Of a stretch of 21,695 nt of DNA, positions 12,575 to 20,865 are shown in pieces (within the stretch, counting starts at the first letter, position 1; the number at the start of each line of letters is the position of its first letter). The stretch spans positions 1 to 21,695 of the forward strand of contig SGPL01000552.1 in the NCBI GenBank assembly GCA_004802705.1, written 5' to 3'. The stretch comes from Bondarzewia mesenterica (lineage: Eukaryota > Basidiomycota > Agaricomycetes > Russulales > Bondarzewiaceae). A program made the translations under genes and the position numbers. The notes below the pieces were generated by a model. The model made no database searches and had not been told where the DNA came from. It saw nothing but the letters and a program-made list of their open reading frames with translations.

Positions 12575-13198
12575 TGTAAAGCAGGGACTTCAAGCGCACG
12601 ATGAATGTTCTTTGCGTGTGATGGATAGAGAGAGGGGCTGGCCGAGAGGGCCTGTTCGAAGGACAAGTTTCTGTCACTTCCGAGAAGGCAAGTACAGAGA
12701 GTAATGGATCGCGTAATCAAAATTGACACAGACATGTCACGACTGAGTCACACAGATCTTACCAGTTGTAGGTCCTAGTGGGTCCCGCAAGGCACTTTGA
12801 AGATGTGTAGATTCCAGGTGGTGGATTAAAATCGTGCGCAACAGTTTTTAATTTAGTTTACAGAATTTCAGTTGGTGATCATGATTGAAGTTGTTAGAGC
12901 CAATACGTCGAGAAGGGCTCAAAGAAGGTTACATTTGTAACACTCGTCATTCAACGTCTCTCCGAGTTCTTTAGTTATGTACATGAGCTACCTTGTTCAT
13001 AGCTAGAGCAGAAGCACCGATCTTCCCTATATCTTCACATATATCTTACTCGTAAAGCTATTCAGATCAAGGAAATAACACGGAGCTGGTCATTGTGTCA
13101 GATGAGAGCGAAGTGCATGACCATCCAATTCTAGGTACTCACCGAAATCAAATTGTCCAAGGTAAAAATTTGACAGCACTCCTGGAACAACGACGGTA
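12575..13198. promoter_or_regulatory. TRA1 upstream region and amidohydrolase 3' flank
   Basis: These 624 bases separate the start of TRA1 from the stop of the amidohydrolase, both on the minus strand, so they hold the TRA1 promoter and the 3' UTR of the gene upstream. A perfect TGAGTCA (minus TGACTCA), the binding site of Gcn4/AP-1-type bZIP factors, sits at 12744-12750, about 170 bases upstream of the TRA1 ATG. No TATA box is evident near the start, as is common for housekeeping genes. No coding sequence is recognised. Confidence 0.4.
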
Positions 13199-14857
13199 CT
13201 AAGAAAGACAAAGTGGCATGCTACTGGGTGCCAAGGGAGTATGACTGGCAGCAGTCCAAGTCTGCACCGTCCGCGTAGCGACGACAGTACCTCCACGAAC
13301 AGTAGTGCGGGAGTAGCAAGGGGCGAGGACCGCGGACCGTGCTGATGCATTGTCATGCAGAAGGACAAAATCGGCGGTATCGCCTGGTTGAGGGAATGTA
13401 GAAAAGTCCGAGCCCACGTCGAGCACACCAATGGCTCGTTTTGACGAGATTGAAATGCAATCCTATCCCCAGAGGTTATTTCAGAGGTTGTCACAAGTCA
13501 TCTGCAACACACCAATAAAGTGTTGCATGTGCGTAAGCTTGCATCTTGGTATATCGCAATACCAAGGGGGCACAGCAAAAGAGGATCGACTGATCCCTGT
13601 GGCGTAAAAGCGTTCCCGACATTATTGACACTGAGTGCGACCTCGAGTTCCTTCCCTGCGACGAATGGGACGGGAATCGTTCCGCGAGAAGGAAGTATTG
13701 CTCGGTCCGCACCGCCTTTGCCCATCATGTACATGTCACTTTGTGGAAGGGCAACGAATGACACCGGAAGATCACCGACTGAAAATTTCAGATGCTCCCA
13801 TTGTTTCGAGTCAAAGAGGGAGTAGCGTGTGCCATGTCCGATGGTCACCTTGCGTATGCTGTCGGAGGGAAATTGAGCAGCCCAGTCGAGCTCTTTCAAT
13901 TCTTTCAACACGTCGTAGATCAATGGGGGGCTAGAAGGGTCGATATTGTAGTCGAGATGAAAGTCGGCGTGTAGGCTCAATTCTACCGCAAGGCGCAGGA
14001 GGAGCGAGATATTACGTCTTGACTGTGCTACCTGAGGTTCTACATAGGGCGCAGAACCAACAACAGAAACACCGGGAACTCGTGCAGCATCGCATAGAAT
14101 AGAGTAGTTATCCCCTGGCTCTTCATCATGGGGGTCGTCGAAGAGGGGGTCTTGTGCAAAAACTAGACCAGATAAAGGTCATATAAAAAAATCCAAACGT
14201 TTCATAAAGTGAAATATCCCACCTGCAACTTGAATCTCACATAACCCTTGAAAATCCTCTTTGAGCCGTAGTGCAATCTCAAGGCATCGTAAGCCCACGG
14301 TCTTGTCAACTTCGACATGCGCCCGCATGACAGTCACACCGCACTCCATGCTCTCCACAATCAATCTTCTTCCTCGTCGATAGACATCATCAAGGGAATC
14401 AATGAAACGGGATTTAGCCTCTGTAGTGACTTGGAGGGCTTCCTGAAAACCACTGGATCAAAGTATAGACATGAGCGAATCAAGACTGAGGAAAAGCGGC
14501 TAAGCAGTACCCAGACTGGAGATCGCCACAATTGTCAAGGAGAAAGCATTTGTCCAGATGGACATGCGAGTGACAGAGACTTTGAAGACGCGTCAGGCAT
14601 GCATGTTGACAGTGGTGGATAGGAAAAACTCACGAAGGCAGTAATATGCCTTCGCCATTCGTATCTAGCTGGGGAATGGCGTGGTGTTGCTGTGTGAACT
14701 TGGTAGCAGGGTGTTCATCAACGGACTGCACAGCGGTGACAACACCCGTTCTACAGTGTACATCGAATAACTTCCCTTCTCCGTAGACCAAATGCACATT
14801 GCGAATGATAATGGATCCGGATTCAGGGACAAAATTATCGTCCAGACTCATAGCCAT
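13199..14857 (-). CDS. Cytosine-deaminase-like metal-dependent amidohydrolase
   Basis: This belongs to the amidohydrolase superfamily (metal-dependent TIM barrel), nearest to cytosine deaminase-type enzymes that hydrolyse cyclic amidines or amides. The true substrate is unknown. Five exons (minus strand) join in frame: 14857-14634, 14579-14511, 14452-14223, 14162-13513, 13462-13199, giving 478 residues. Visible motifs in order are HSHVHLDK (about 78-85, the first metal HxH), RAHVEVDKTVGLR, LHADFHLDYN (about 238-247), IGHGTR (His about 284) and LPQSD (Asp about 317). The usual metal-ligand set therefore looks complete. The C-terminal part SSKRAIGVLDVG, then GDTADFVLL, is the typical small beta-sandwich return. 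No signal peptide or membrane segment is seen, so it is likely cytosolic. The chosen ATG (NMAMSLDD) precedes the usual IIIRNVHLVYGEG start, but an upstream spliced segment also reads open into it, so the 5' end is uncertain. Transcription diverges from the dienelactone hydrolase gene. Confidence 0.85.
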
Positions 14858-15391
14858 ATTTGACAGTTTGGGGCGTCCTGAAGGCGAAATGGATGATGGT
14901 CAGTCGAAACATGAGCAGCATATATGTTCCTGGCCTGTCACTCACTCGTATGAGAGGATACGAGCTGATATGAGACCTCGTCCAACGTCAAAGACGTTGC
15001 CACCAAGTGCTCAGTCTGAGCCTCCTGATACAGATTCTGTATGGTCAGCCAGGGGCGCTGCTAATTGCTATTTGTACTGAACACTCGAGTGCTTTTCTGG
15101 ATGAGAGTTGTATCATCCTTTCAATCTCTCTCCCGGCTCTGCATGACCTTATCTGATGCCGCGGCAAATGGTCGACTGTTAACGCGATTATGATAGTGAC
15201 ACAGGTGACACACGTACTTTGCTCAATAATTCTCATCAGTAGCGAGAGACAAACTATACTGACAGGTGAATACGACATGACGCAGGTAGAAGCAATATAG
15301 CATCCGCCTGACCAAGGTAGATGAAGCGGTCAGAAACGGCCCTTGTCTCATGTGTCGACGGGAACGGAGGACTACGGTGCTCTCGGGGACG
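14858..15391. promoter_or_regulatory. Upstream region of the amidohydrolase
   Basis: This lies between the amidohydrolase start and the MITE. On the minus strand a good intron can be drawn from a GTGAGTG donor (G at 14950) to a CCTTCAG acceptor (about 14877). It may be a 5' UTR intron or join an extra coding exon. Two perfect 7-bp hairpins lie here: CTCGTAT/ATACGAG at 14945-14964 and CAACGTC/GACGTTG at 14983-14999. No separate gene is recognised. Open frames at about 15045-15417 on the minus strand have no family resemblance. Confidence 0.4.
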
Positions 15392-15393
15392 TA

Positions 15394-15417
15394 CTGTACC
15401 CGCCAGTAGTTAGGCAA
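15394..15417 (+). repeat. Left terminal inverted repeat of the MITE
   Basis: This 24-base terminal repeat starts CTGTACCCGCC and ends TTAGGCAA. It is identical to the reverse complement of 16035-16058. Confidence 0.92.
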
Positions 15418-16034
15418 TGTCCCCTGTCCCCGGGGGTCTGATTTTGTTGCCTATCGGATGGTCTGTCCCCATGTCCCCGTGGTCCCATTGCCTAGTACCC
15501 CATAAGCGAAAAAATAAGCGCCGAAAAATAAATGGAAAATTTGGTTTGCTTCAAATTGTACTCGAAAGGTAAAAAAAAACACGACGGCGGGACTCTGGGA
15601 CAAAGAAATGATCAAAAATGGTCAACGTGTATAACTTTCATGTACGCGAAGGTCCTCCCAATGCCGGCAAGCGAATGACGAGTCGCTGTTCATGTGCGCT
15701 GCTCGACGATGTCGCGACCGCACACGCACCTCCCTGCTTCGTTCCACTACGCTTACGCCGTATACCCTTCGCCCCCTTCCCGCCCCCTTCCCTGGTATTG
15801 GTACCCAGAACTACCGTAAAATTAAGGCTGAGCATTATGACGAACTATAGAAGCATTAACGAAGAGAGGATCCACCAAGACACTAAGAGGAATGGCTGCA
15901 GCTATGTTGACTGTCAGTGTCAGTCTGGGATGGGGAAGAGCGTTACTGGAATCATCATTGCCTATGTCCCTTGTCCCCGGCCATCCATTGCTTAGACCCC
16001 CTCCTTCACACGACCACGTGATGGGGTCACGTTT

Positions 16035-16058
16035 TTGCCTAACTACTGGCGGGTACAG
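16035..16058 (-). repeat. Right terminal inverted repeat of the MITE
   Basis: This 24-base terminal repeat reads TTGCCTAACTACTGGC then GGGTACAG on the plus strand. It is the perfect inverse of the left end and is followed by TA at 16059-16060. Confidence 0.92.
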
Positions 16059-16060
16059 TA

Positions 16061-16424
16061 TGCCGGGCCTCCGGTCGAAAGTGCCGAAGCCGATCCCATT
16101 TGACGCGTTGGTGAAGGTTGGTGACCTGTCTCAACTCCCCCCGTATGCAATTGCACAGGGACATGTATCTGCTATACATAATCTGCGTTCACCACTTTTC
16201 ACTTTTCAAGTAGGAGGCCTATCATGCCATAGCCAATTTTTGCTTGCGAATGGACTGACCAATACCTGCGACGGTTCCGACGGATGGGAGCCAGGGGCCG
16301 TCGGTAAGTTACTTATTTCGATGCCTTCCAAGTTTTCCAGGTCATATGTAAGTTGTGTAGGCAGTCCGCAAGCACTCCTTCGCTCCCTTCGTCAGCTACC
16401 ACTACTCGCGACTATTGTACCATC
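16061..16424 (+). promoter_or_regulatory. Upstream region of the dienelactone hydrolase gene
   Basis: These 364 bases lie between the MITE and the ATG. A CCAAT pentamer on the plus strand at 16233-16237, about 190 bases before the start codon, could be a HAP-complex site. No TATA box is obvious. A long open frame crosses this stretch from inside the MITE, but it has no recognisable protein features and overlaps the next gene's start. Confidence 0.35.
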
Positions 16425-17634
16425 ATGAGCTGCGAGAACTGCTCCAAAGGGTATATGCTCCCTGGAGAGCCGACAGGCTCTATGGTCGGCGGAGCGTACT
16501 ATCGCTCTGCACCGGCATCTGCTGAGTCCACAGCAGCCACACCAAACACCGCGATTGTCCTGTTGACGGACGCATTCGGATTGCCGTTGAAGAACTCCAA
16601 GATCCTAGCAGACTTACTGTCGGAAAAAGTGGGCGTCGACGTCTGGGTCCCTGATCTTTTCGATGGTTTGTGTTTTCTATTCACCCGTACTGGACTCTGA
16701 TATTAATGTGTGTCGTGTTTTGCTCCTACATATATACTGTATATCAGGTGTACCGGTGTTCAGAGTCGAAGAGCTTGAGCCTCTCATGCCCGACAGAGCA
16801 GGTGTAAAGATGACATTCTGGAACAAACTGCTCTTCATTCTCGCACTCATCAAGCGCATTCCTCGCATATACGCTACCCGACAGTCGGTGACTGATTCCA
16901 GAGTCAATTCGGTGGGTCGTCCTCCCTACGCACCGACCATCTTGATCCTGAGACTGCCTTCACTAGTTCATCGAAAAAAATTAAGGAAGATAGGAAGTAC
17001 GAAAAGATAGGCGCAGTCGGGTATAGATGTTTTTGAATCGCTCCTGCGAGTATCTCTTCTGAGGTCTTTGTGTCCAGGTATTGTTTTGGCGGTTCGGCAG
17101 CTATCCGTCTGGCCTCCACATCGCTTGTTCACACTGTGGTTATATGTCATCCGTCTGCTCCCACCCGTGCCCAGATTGAAGCAATGAAAGTAAGCTTATA
17201 TTCGTCTCAACAATATCTTAGATGTTCGCTTATGTCCTGTGTCCTCTTTTCTCCGTGAGGTGCCATCTTCCTGGGCGTGCGCAGAAGGTATGGCATTACA
17301 ACACCTCGCGCCTTTCTCCGCGAGATTGACTGACACTAATTCCTCTTCTCTCAGACGACATGAGCTTTTCACCGGAAATTCGCCTACAAGCCGAAGCCCT
17401 TCTGGCTGGGCGCAAGGGCAAGGACAATTTTGTCGAATACGAATTCAAAGATTGGAAAGGCACGTTTTTAGAACAATTCAATGGAGTTCCCGCCGGCTCT
17501 AATAACTCTCCTGCGTGCGACCAGGAACTGCCCACGGATTTGCTGCACGACCCAACCAGGCAATTCCCGACGTCAAGGCAGGGTACGAAGGTGCTCTTGA
17601 ACAAACTGCAGCATGGTTCAGGAAGACGTTGTAA
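16425..17634 (+). CDS. Dienelactone hydrolase family protein
   Basis: This is an alpha/beta-hydrolase-fold protein of the dienelactone hydrolase family (the family opens lactone rings in chloroaromatic degradation; most fungal members have no known substrate). Exons on the plus strand: 16425-16665, 16748-16911, 16953-17020, 17078-17189, 17260-17287, 17355-17459, 17525-17634, giving 275 residues. The start MSCENCSKGYMLPGEP is typical of fungal members. The Cys-Asp-His triad is visible: nucleophile Cys160 in GAVGYCFGG, acid Asp205 or Asp206 in ACAEDD, and His243 in GTAHGF. The last intron is GC-AG. The third exon is uncertain. The usual-sized intron ending at 16966 (55 bases) would encode FIEK but then hit a frameshift in a run of seven A (16974-16980). 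The intron I chose is only 41 bases but keeps the frame. Probably cytosolic; no signal peptide is seen. Confidence 0.88.
17460..17524 (+). other. GC-AG intron in the dienelactone hydrolase gene
   Basis: The exon ends TGG AAA G and the intron starts GCACGT and ends GACCAG, 65 bases later. Joining to GA ACT GCC CAC GGA TTT gives DWKGTAHGF, which carries the catalytic His of the family. The nearby GT at 17464 would join out of frame and lose that motif. A CTAAT branch-like sequence lies about 25 bases before the acceptor. Confidence 0.85.
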
Positions 17635-18035
17635 TTCCTCATCCTCCAGCATCTGCTGAACCCGGCAAGCTTTTACTCTTAAGCATTCATCTCTCACCGT
17701 ATCCCATACCATACCCGTGTATCGGATGGCACTGCCCGATGCATGATTTCGCATGGGGAGTCCGCTCTGTTCGCTTTGGTTTTGTAATATTCGATGTTCT
17801 CTAATGAGATGCGACCTAGTTCGTCTTTCTTCTCAGCGCCAGCCAGTGTACGGCTTGGTCATCGTTTCGGTCAAGATGAAGTCATCCATCCCGAGCATGA
17901 ATCATGAATTGACTTATTCAAGGAACTCGGCCACAAACGGGTTCTGGATCGTGTATATAAAAACCGCGCAAAGAACGCTGCATACACATAACAGACATCG
18001 CATACATCCAGTGTAGATCAAAGCAAGCAACCAAC
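17635..18035 (+). promoter_or_regulatory. Promoter region of the MBL-fold hydrolase, with TATA box
   Basis: A clear TATA box, TATATAAAAA, is at 17954-17963, about 75 bases upstream of the ATG at 18036. That spacing fits a core promoter with a short 5' UTR. The ATG context is CCAACATGA, with A at -3. The rest of this 400-base stretch also holds the 3' UTR of the dienelactone hydrolase gene. No other gene is seen. Confidence 0.65.
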
Positions 18036-18950
18036 ATGAACACGACCCTTCCCGCTAGCCTCCCGGACCAAGCTTACTGCATAGTATCTGCAGTCGCAGC
18101 TGGCCAACTTTCCGTCCCATCCCGTATATTCATCACTCCATGTCCGCCAGATGAACACAAACGGATCGCGCCCGCGCTCTCTTTCCTCCTCCGTCACTCC
18201 AAGACCAACTCTACCATGCTCTTCGACCTGGGCTACCGCAGGGACTACCAAAATTACCCTCCCGCAGTCGTCCGCCGCGTCAATTTACTCTTCCAACCCC
18301 TCTCCATCCCTCAGGACGTTGCCGAATCACTCAACAAAGGCGGTCTCCCCCCCACAGAGATCTCGCACGTCCTCCTCTCGCACGTGCACTGGGACCACAT
18401 AGGCGATCCCGCACCTTTCACGCGCGCGACGTTCCTCGTCGGCAGCGGGTCGCGTGAGCTGCTCGAGAAGGGTTATCCCGAGGACCCAGAAGCGCTGTTC
18501 CCGCGTGACCTCCTCCCCATCGACCGCACGGTCTTCCTCGATCCCGATACCGACGCGAACTGGAACCCCGTCGGCCCGTTCCCCCGTGCACTCGACTTTT
18601 ACGGGGACGGAAGCCTATACATCGTCGACGCGCCGGGTCATCTGCCGGGTCACGTCAACGCGCTGGTGCGCACGTCGCCCGATGGCGGGTGGATGTACCT
18701 CGCGGGGGACTCGGCGCACGATTGGCGGATCGTGACGGGGGAAGTGGGGATTGCGGAGGAGCGGAATGAGGCGCTCGGCGTAGTTTATTGTGCACATCGG
18801 GACAAGGCTGAGACGGAGAAGCACCTGGTGAGGGTGAGGGAATTATTGAAAATGGTGAGGGTGAGGGTGTTGTTGACGCATGATGCGCGGTGGTACCAGG
18901 AGAATAAGGGTGGACCGATGTATTGGCCAGGCCATTTTGATACTCTGTAA
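18036..18950 (+). CDS. Metallo-beta-lactamase-fold hydrolase, lactonase type
   Basis: This 304-residue, single-exon protein has the two-metal hydrolase fold of the metallo-beta-lactamase superfamily, in the branch that includes N-acyl homoserine lactonases. The metal-binding set is complete: HVHWDH (His116, His118, Asp120, His121), the PGHLPGH motif (His206), Asp225 in LAGDSAHDW and His282 in LLTHDARW. Length and motif spacing fit lactonase-like members, but the substrate cannot be read from sequence. No signal peptide is seen, so it is probably cytosolic. The gene lacks introns while every neighbour is intron-rich, and its coding sequence is strongly biased to C and G at third positions. This could reflect high expression, a retrocopy or past transfer. 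A TATA box precedes it. It is convergent with the aquaglyceroporin gene. Confidence 0.92.
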   Translation: MNTTLPASLPDQAYCIVSAVAAGQLSVPSRIFITPCPPDEHKRIAPALSFLLRHSKTNSTMLFDLGYRRDYQNYPPAVVRRVNLLFQPLSIPQDVAESLNKGGLPPTEISHVLLSHVHWDHIGDPAPFTRATFLVGSGSRELLEKGYPEDPEALFPRDLLPIDRTVFLDPDTDANWNPVGPFPRALDFYGDGSLYIVDAPGHLPGHVNALVRTSPDGGWMYLAGDSAHDWRIVTGEVGIAEERNEALGVVYCAHRDKAETEKHLVRVRELLKMVRVRVLLTHDARWYQENKGGPMYWPGHFDTL

Positions 18951-19530
18951 GGGTTATAAAGTTACTTATGGATATGATGATCATGGACGATCGAAAATCA
19001 GCGATACGATGTTCGAAATCCCAGAACACCGTCATGGACATCCGCAGTAGTCCTAGTCACAAGTGAAGAGCGCTCGGCATCTGAGATCTCAACGCAAATG
19101 CTAGCATCATATGTATTCACATTGATAAGCTCTGAATATTGAATCATGAGCGATGGAACTGAAAATCAATGCGGCGTTGACGTTCATCTATGTACACATC
19201 CCATGTCCGTGCGCATTGGCGCATAGTTCGACGCGGCACTGTCCTCAGCCAGCTCCAGCATCCCGGCATTACAACTCATGAGTCTTTTTTTTAGAACTTG
19301 CTAAACTCATTCACGCAGTGAGTATGTATCTGACCTTCGTGCAGACGCATAAATCATTGTCATTCACAAACATGTAACGGATCATCGATGAACGCTACAG
19401 GATCACATCATATAGTACAGAGAACGAGGAACGGAAAAGATTTTTTTTTTAAACTCAGAGATCGTTTCCCAAAGTCTAAGCATTCGTGCAGTCTTTCAAT
19501 TCAAGTGCGTTGTCAAAGAAATGCACATTT
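18951..19530. other. Intergenic DNA between convergent genes
   Basis: These 580 bases hold the 3' flanks of the lactonase-like gene (plus) and the aquaglyceroporin gene (minus). Poly-T runs occur at 19284-19292 and 19441-19450. No gene, hairpin or repeat of note is seen. Open frames here are antisense shadows or random. Confidence 0.5.
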
Positions 19531-20865
19531 TTAGACAAATGTATGACCAGAAGAGCGCGCGGTAGTGCTCTGTTGATCGACTTGGGCAGCACGAGCATGA
19601 TTCTCACGCGCGGCCTTCTCCCTGACCCAAAGATTATGAATTTTCAAGTGGAACGGACGATCGCAAAGTACTCACGATCGATTTATGAAGCTTTCATCTC
19701 CGATAAAGATCAGCGTGTCGTAAACCAAGGAAGCCACCAAAGCGCCCGCGAAAGAGCCAAGGATGGGGCTCCACAGCCAATATTGGCTTCGATAATTGAA
19801 AACTGTACGACGTCTCCTTCGTCAGCTTTAAACAGAGAAAATTCAAGTACAATCCATACCTGCTCGACCATAGCCGACCATGGCCGTCATGATACGAGGC
19901 CCAAGATCACGGGCGGGGTTTATTGCGAACCCTTCGAATCACATGAGCCATGATACGCTATATTCAGTGATAAAAGATTGAAGACGTACCGGTTTGCATC
20001 CCGAAGGCTGAGCTTATGCCCAAAAGAGCAACAAAGAGGGCCAAGGGAACAAGCCCGGCTGGAGGAGGTTCGTTCTTCTTGTCCGTCACAGCGAATATAA
20101 CGAGCAGTAGCGTAAATGCTCCGAGGAACTGTCGCACGTCCATCAGCAAGAATCGAACGGTCAAAATCGACCAAACATCACTGACCTCGTCAAAGAAACT
20201 GTTAGCCGCAGGCATGTACTTGAGCTAGAGCAGGAACAGACGAATGCAGGTGAGCAAAATATCATTATTCACCAGCAAGACTGGAAACACAGCTCACCGT
20301 GTAAGTTGCGAACAATGCGGCCGTTCCAGGAACTGAAAGGTTTTCACTCCCTCCTTCAACGATGAAAATTGCATGGAAGTAATTGGCGAACACGAGAAGG
20401 GCCCCAATCCAGGCACCCAGGAGCTGAGCAAACATGTAGATGGGGACTTTTTTCCACGGGAAACCCCGGAAGACAGCAAGACTCAACGTCACCTGTTACC
20501 AAGAAATGAAGAGACACGACATCAGTCAAGACATTTGAATGCTATGCATTGGAAGAGAAGAGATGTCCGCACAGCAGGGTTAATGTGTCCTCCGGAGACA
20601 CCGATGGAAATCCATTCGCCCATGGCAATCCCTGGTGATTGTGTGCATGCAGATGAATGAAGGGCATCGGCATAGTGAAGAGGTTGGACATACCGCATGC
20701 CCAACCGAAACTGGAGGCCAGGTAGTCGCCCTTAGGGGTGGGAGCGACGCCCGTGTTGGAACCGAGGACAGATTGACATTGGGCACCGTTGCCAAACATG
20801 ACCAGAATCATCGTGCCCAACAATTCTGCAGCCGGTGCCCGAAGATGCTCTCTGTAAAACGTCAT
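19531..20865 (-). CDS. Aquaglyceroporin (MIP family channel)
   Basis: This is a six-helix membrane channel of the major intrinsic protein family, conducting water and probably glycerol. Exons (minus strand): 20865-20694, 20631-20573, 20492-20298, 20224-20186, 20128-19990, 19931-19860, 19802-19676, 19621-19531, giving 297 residues. Both pore motifs are intact: GGHINPAV (NPA at 75-77) and FAINPARDLGPR (NPA at 206-208). The Asp directly after the pore Arg (NPARD) marks the glycerol-conducting subgroup. Membrane helices are visible, for example AAELLGTMILVMFGNGA, VPIYMFAQLLGAWIGALLVF and FLGAFTLLLVIFAV. The C-terminal tail after YDTLIF is polar and cytosolic. Introns are 54-80 bases, all GT-AG. 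The start is uncertain: the chosen ATG gives MTFYREHLRAPAAELLG, while a strong-context ATG at 21070 (MADGGRFLSVADPT) may be a true first exon. Confidence 0.9.

Larger units (their letters stand above)
15394..16058. mobile_element. MITE-like DNA transposon with 24-bp TIRs and TA target site
   Basis: The element is 665 bases long. Its two ends are perfect 24-base inverted repeats beginning CTGTACCCGCCAGTAG, and each is flanked directly by TA (15392-15393 and 16059-16060). Identity stops exactly at the TA on both sides, so this fits a TA target-site duplication as made by Tc1/mariner/pogo-type transposases. TTGCC/TTGCT and GTCCCC motifs recur just inside both ends. No intact transposase is present, so the element is non-autonomous. 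It sits in the intergenic space between the divergent amidohydrolase and dienelactone hydrolase genes. Superfamily assignment rests only on the TA and TIR layout. Confidence 0.85.

Noticed and set aside
15618..15995. 125-codon open frame inside the MITE as an intact transposase
   Set aside because: It has no DDE catalytic residues and is far too short. At most a few residues may be a remnant.
15892..16428. 178-codon open frame on the plus strand as a gene
   Set aside because: It begins inside the MITE, crosses its right terminal repeat, and ends over the dienelactone hydrolase start. It has no recognisable domain.
18655..19041. 128-codon minus-strand frame opposite the lactonase-like gene
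   Set aside because: It is a shadow of GC-rich codons on the other strand, rich in Ser and Pro, without family features.
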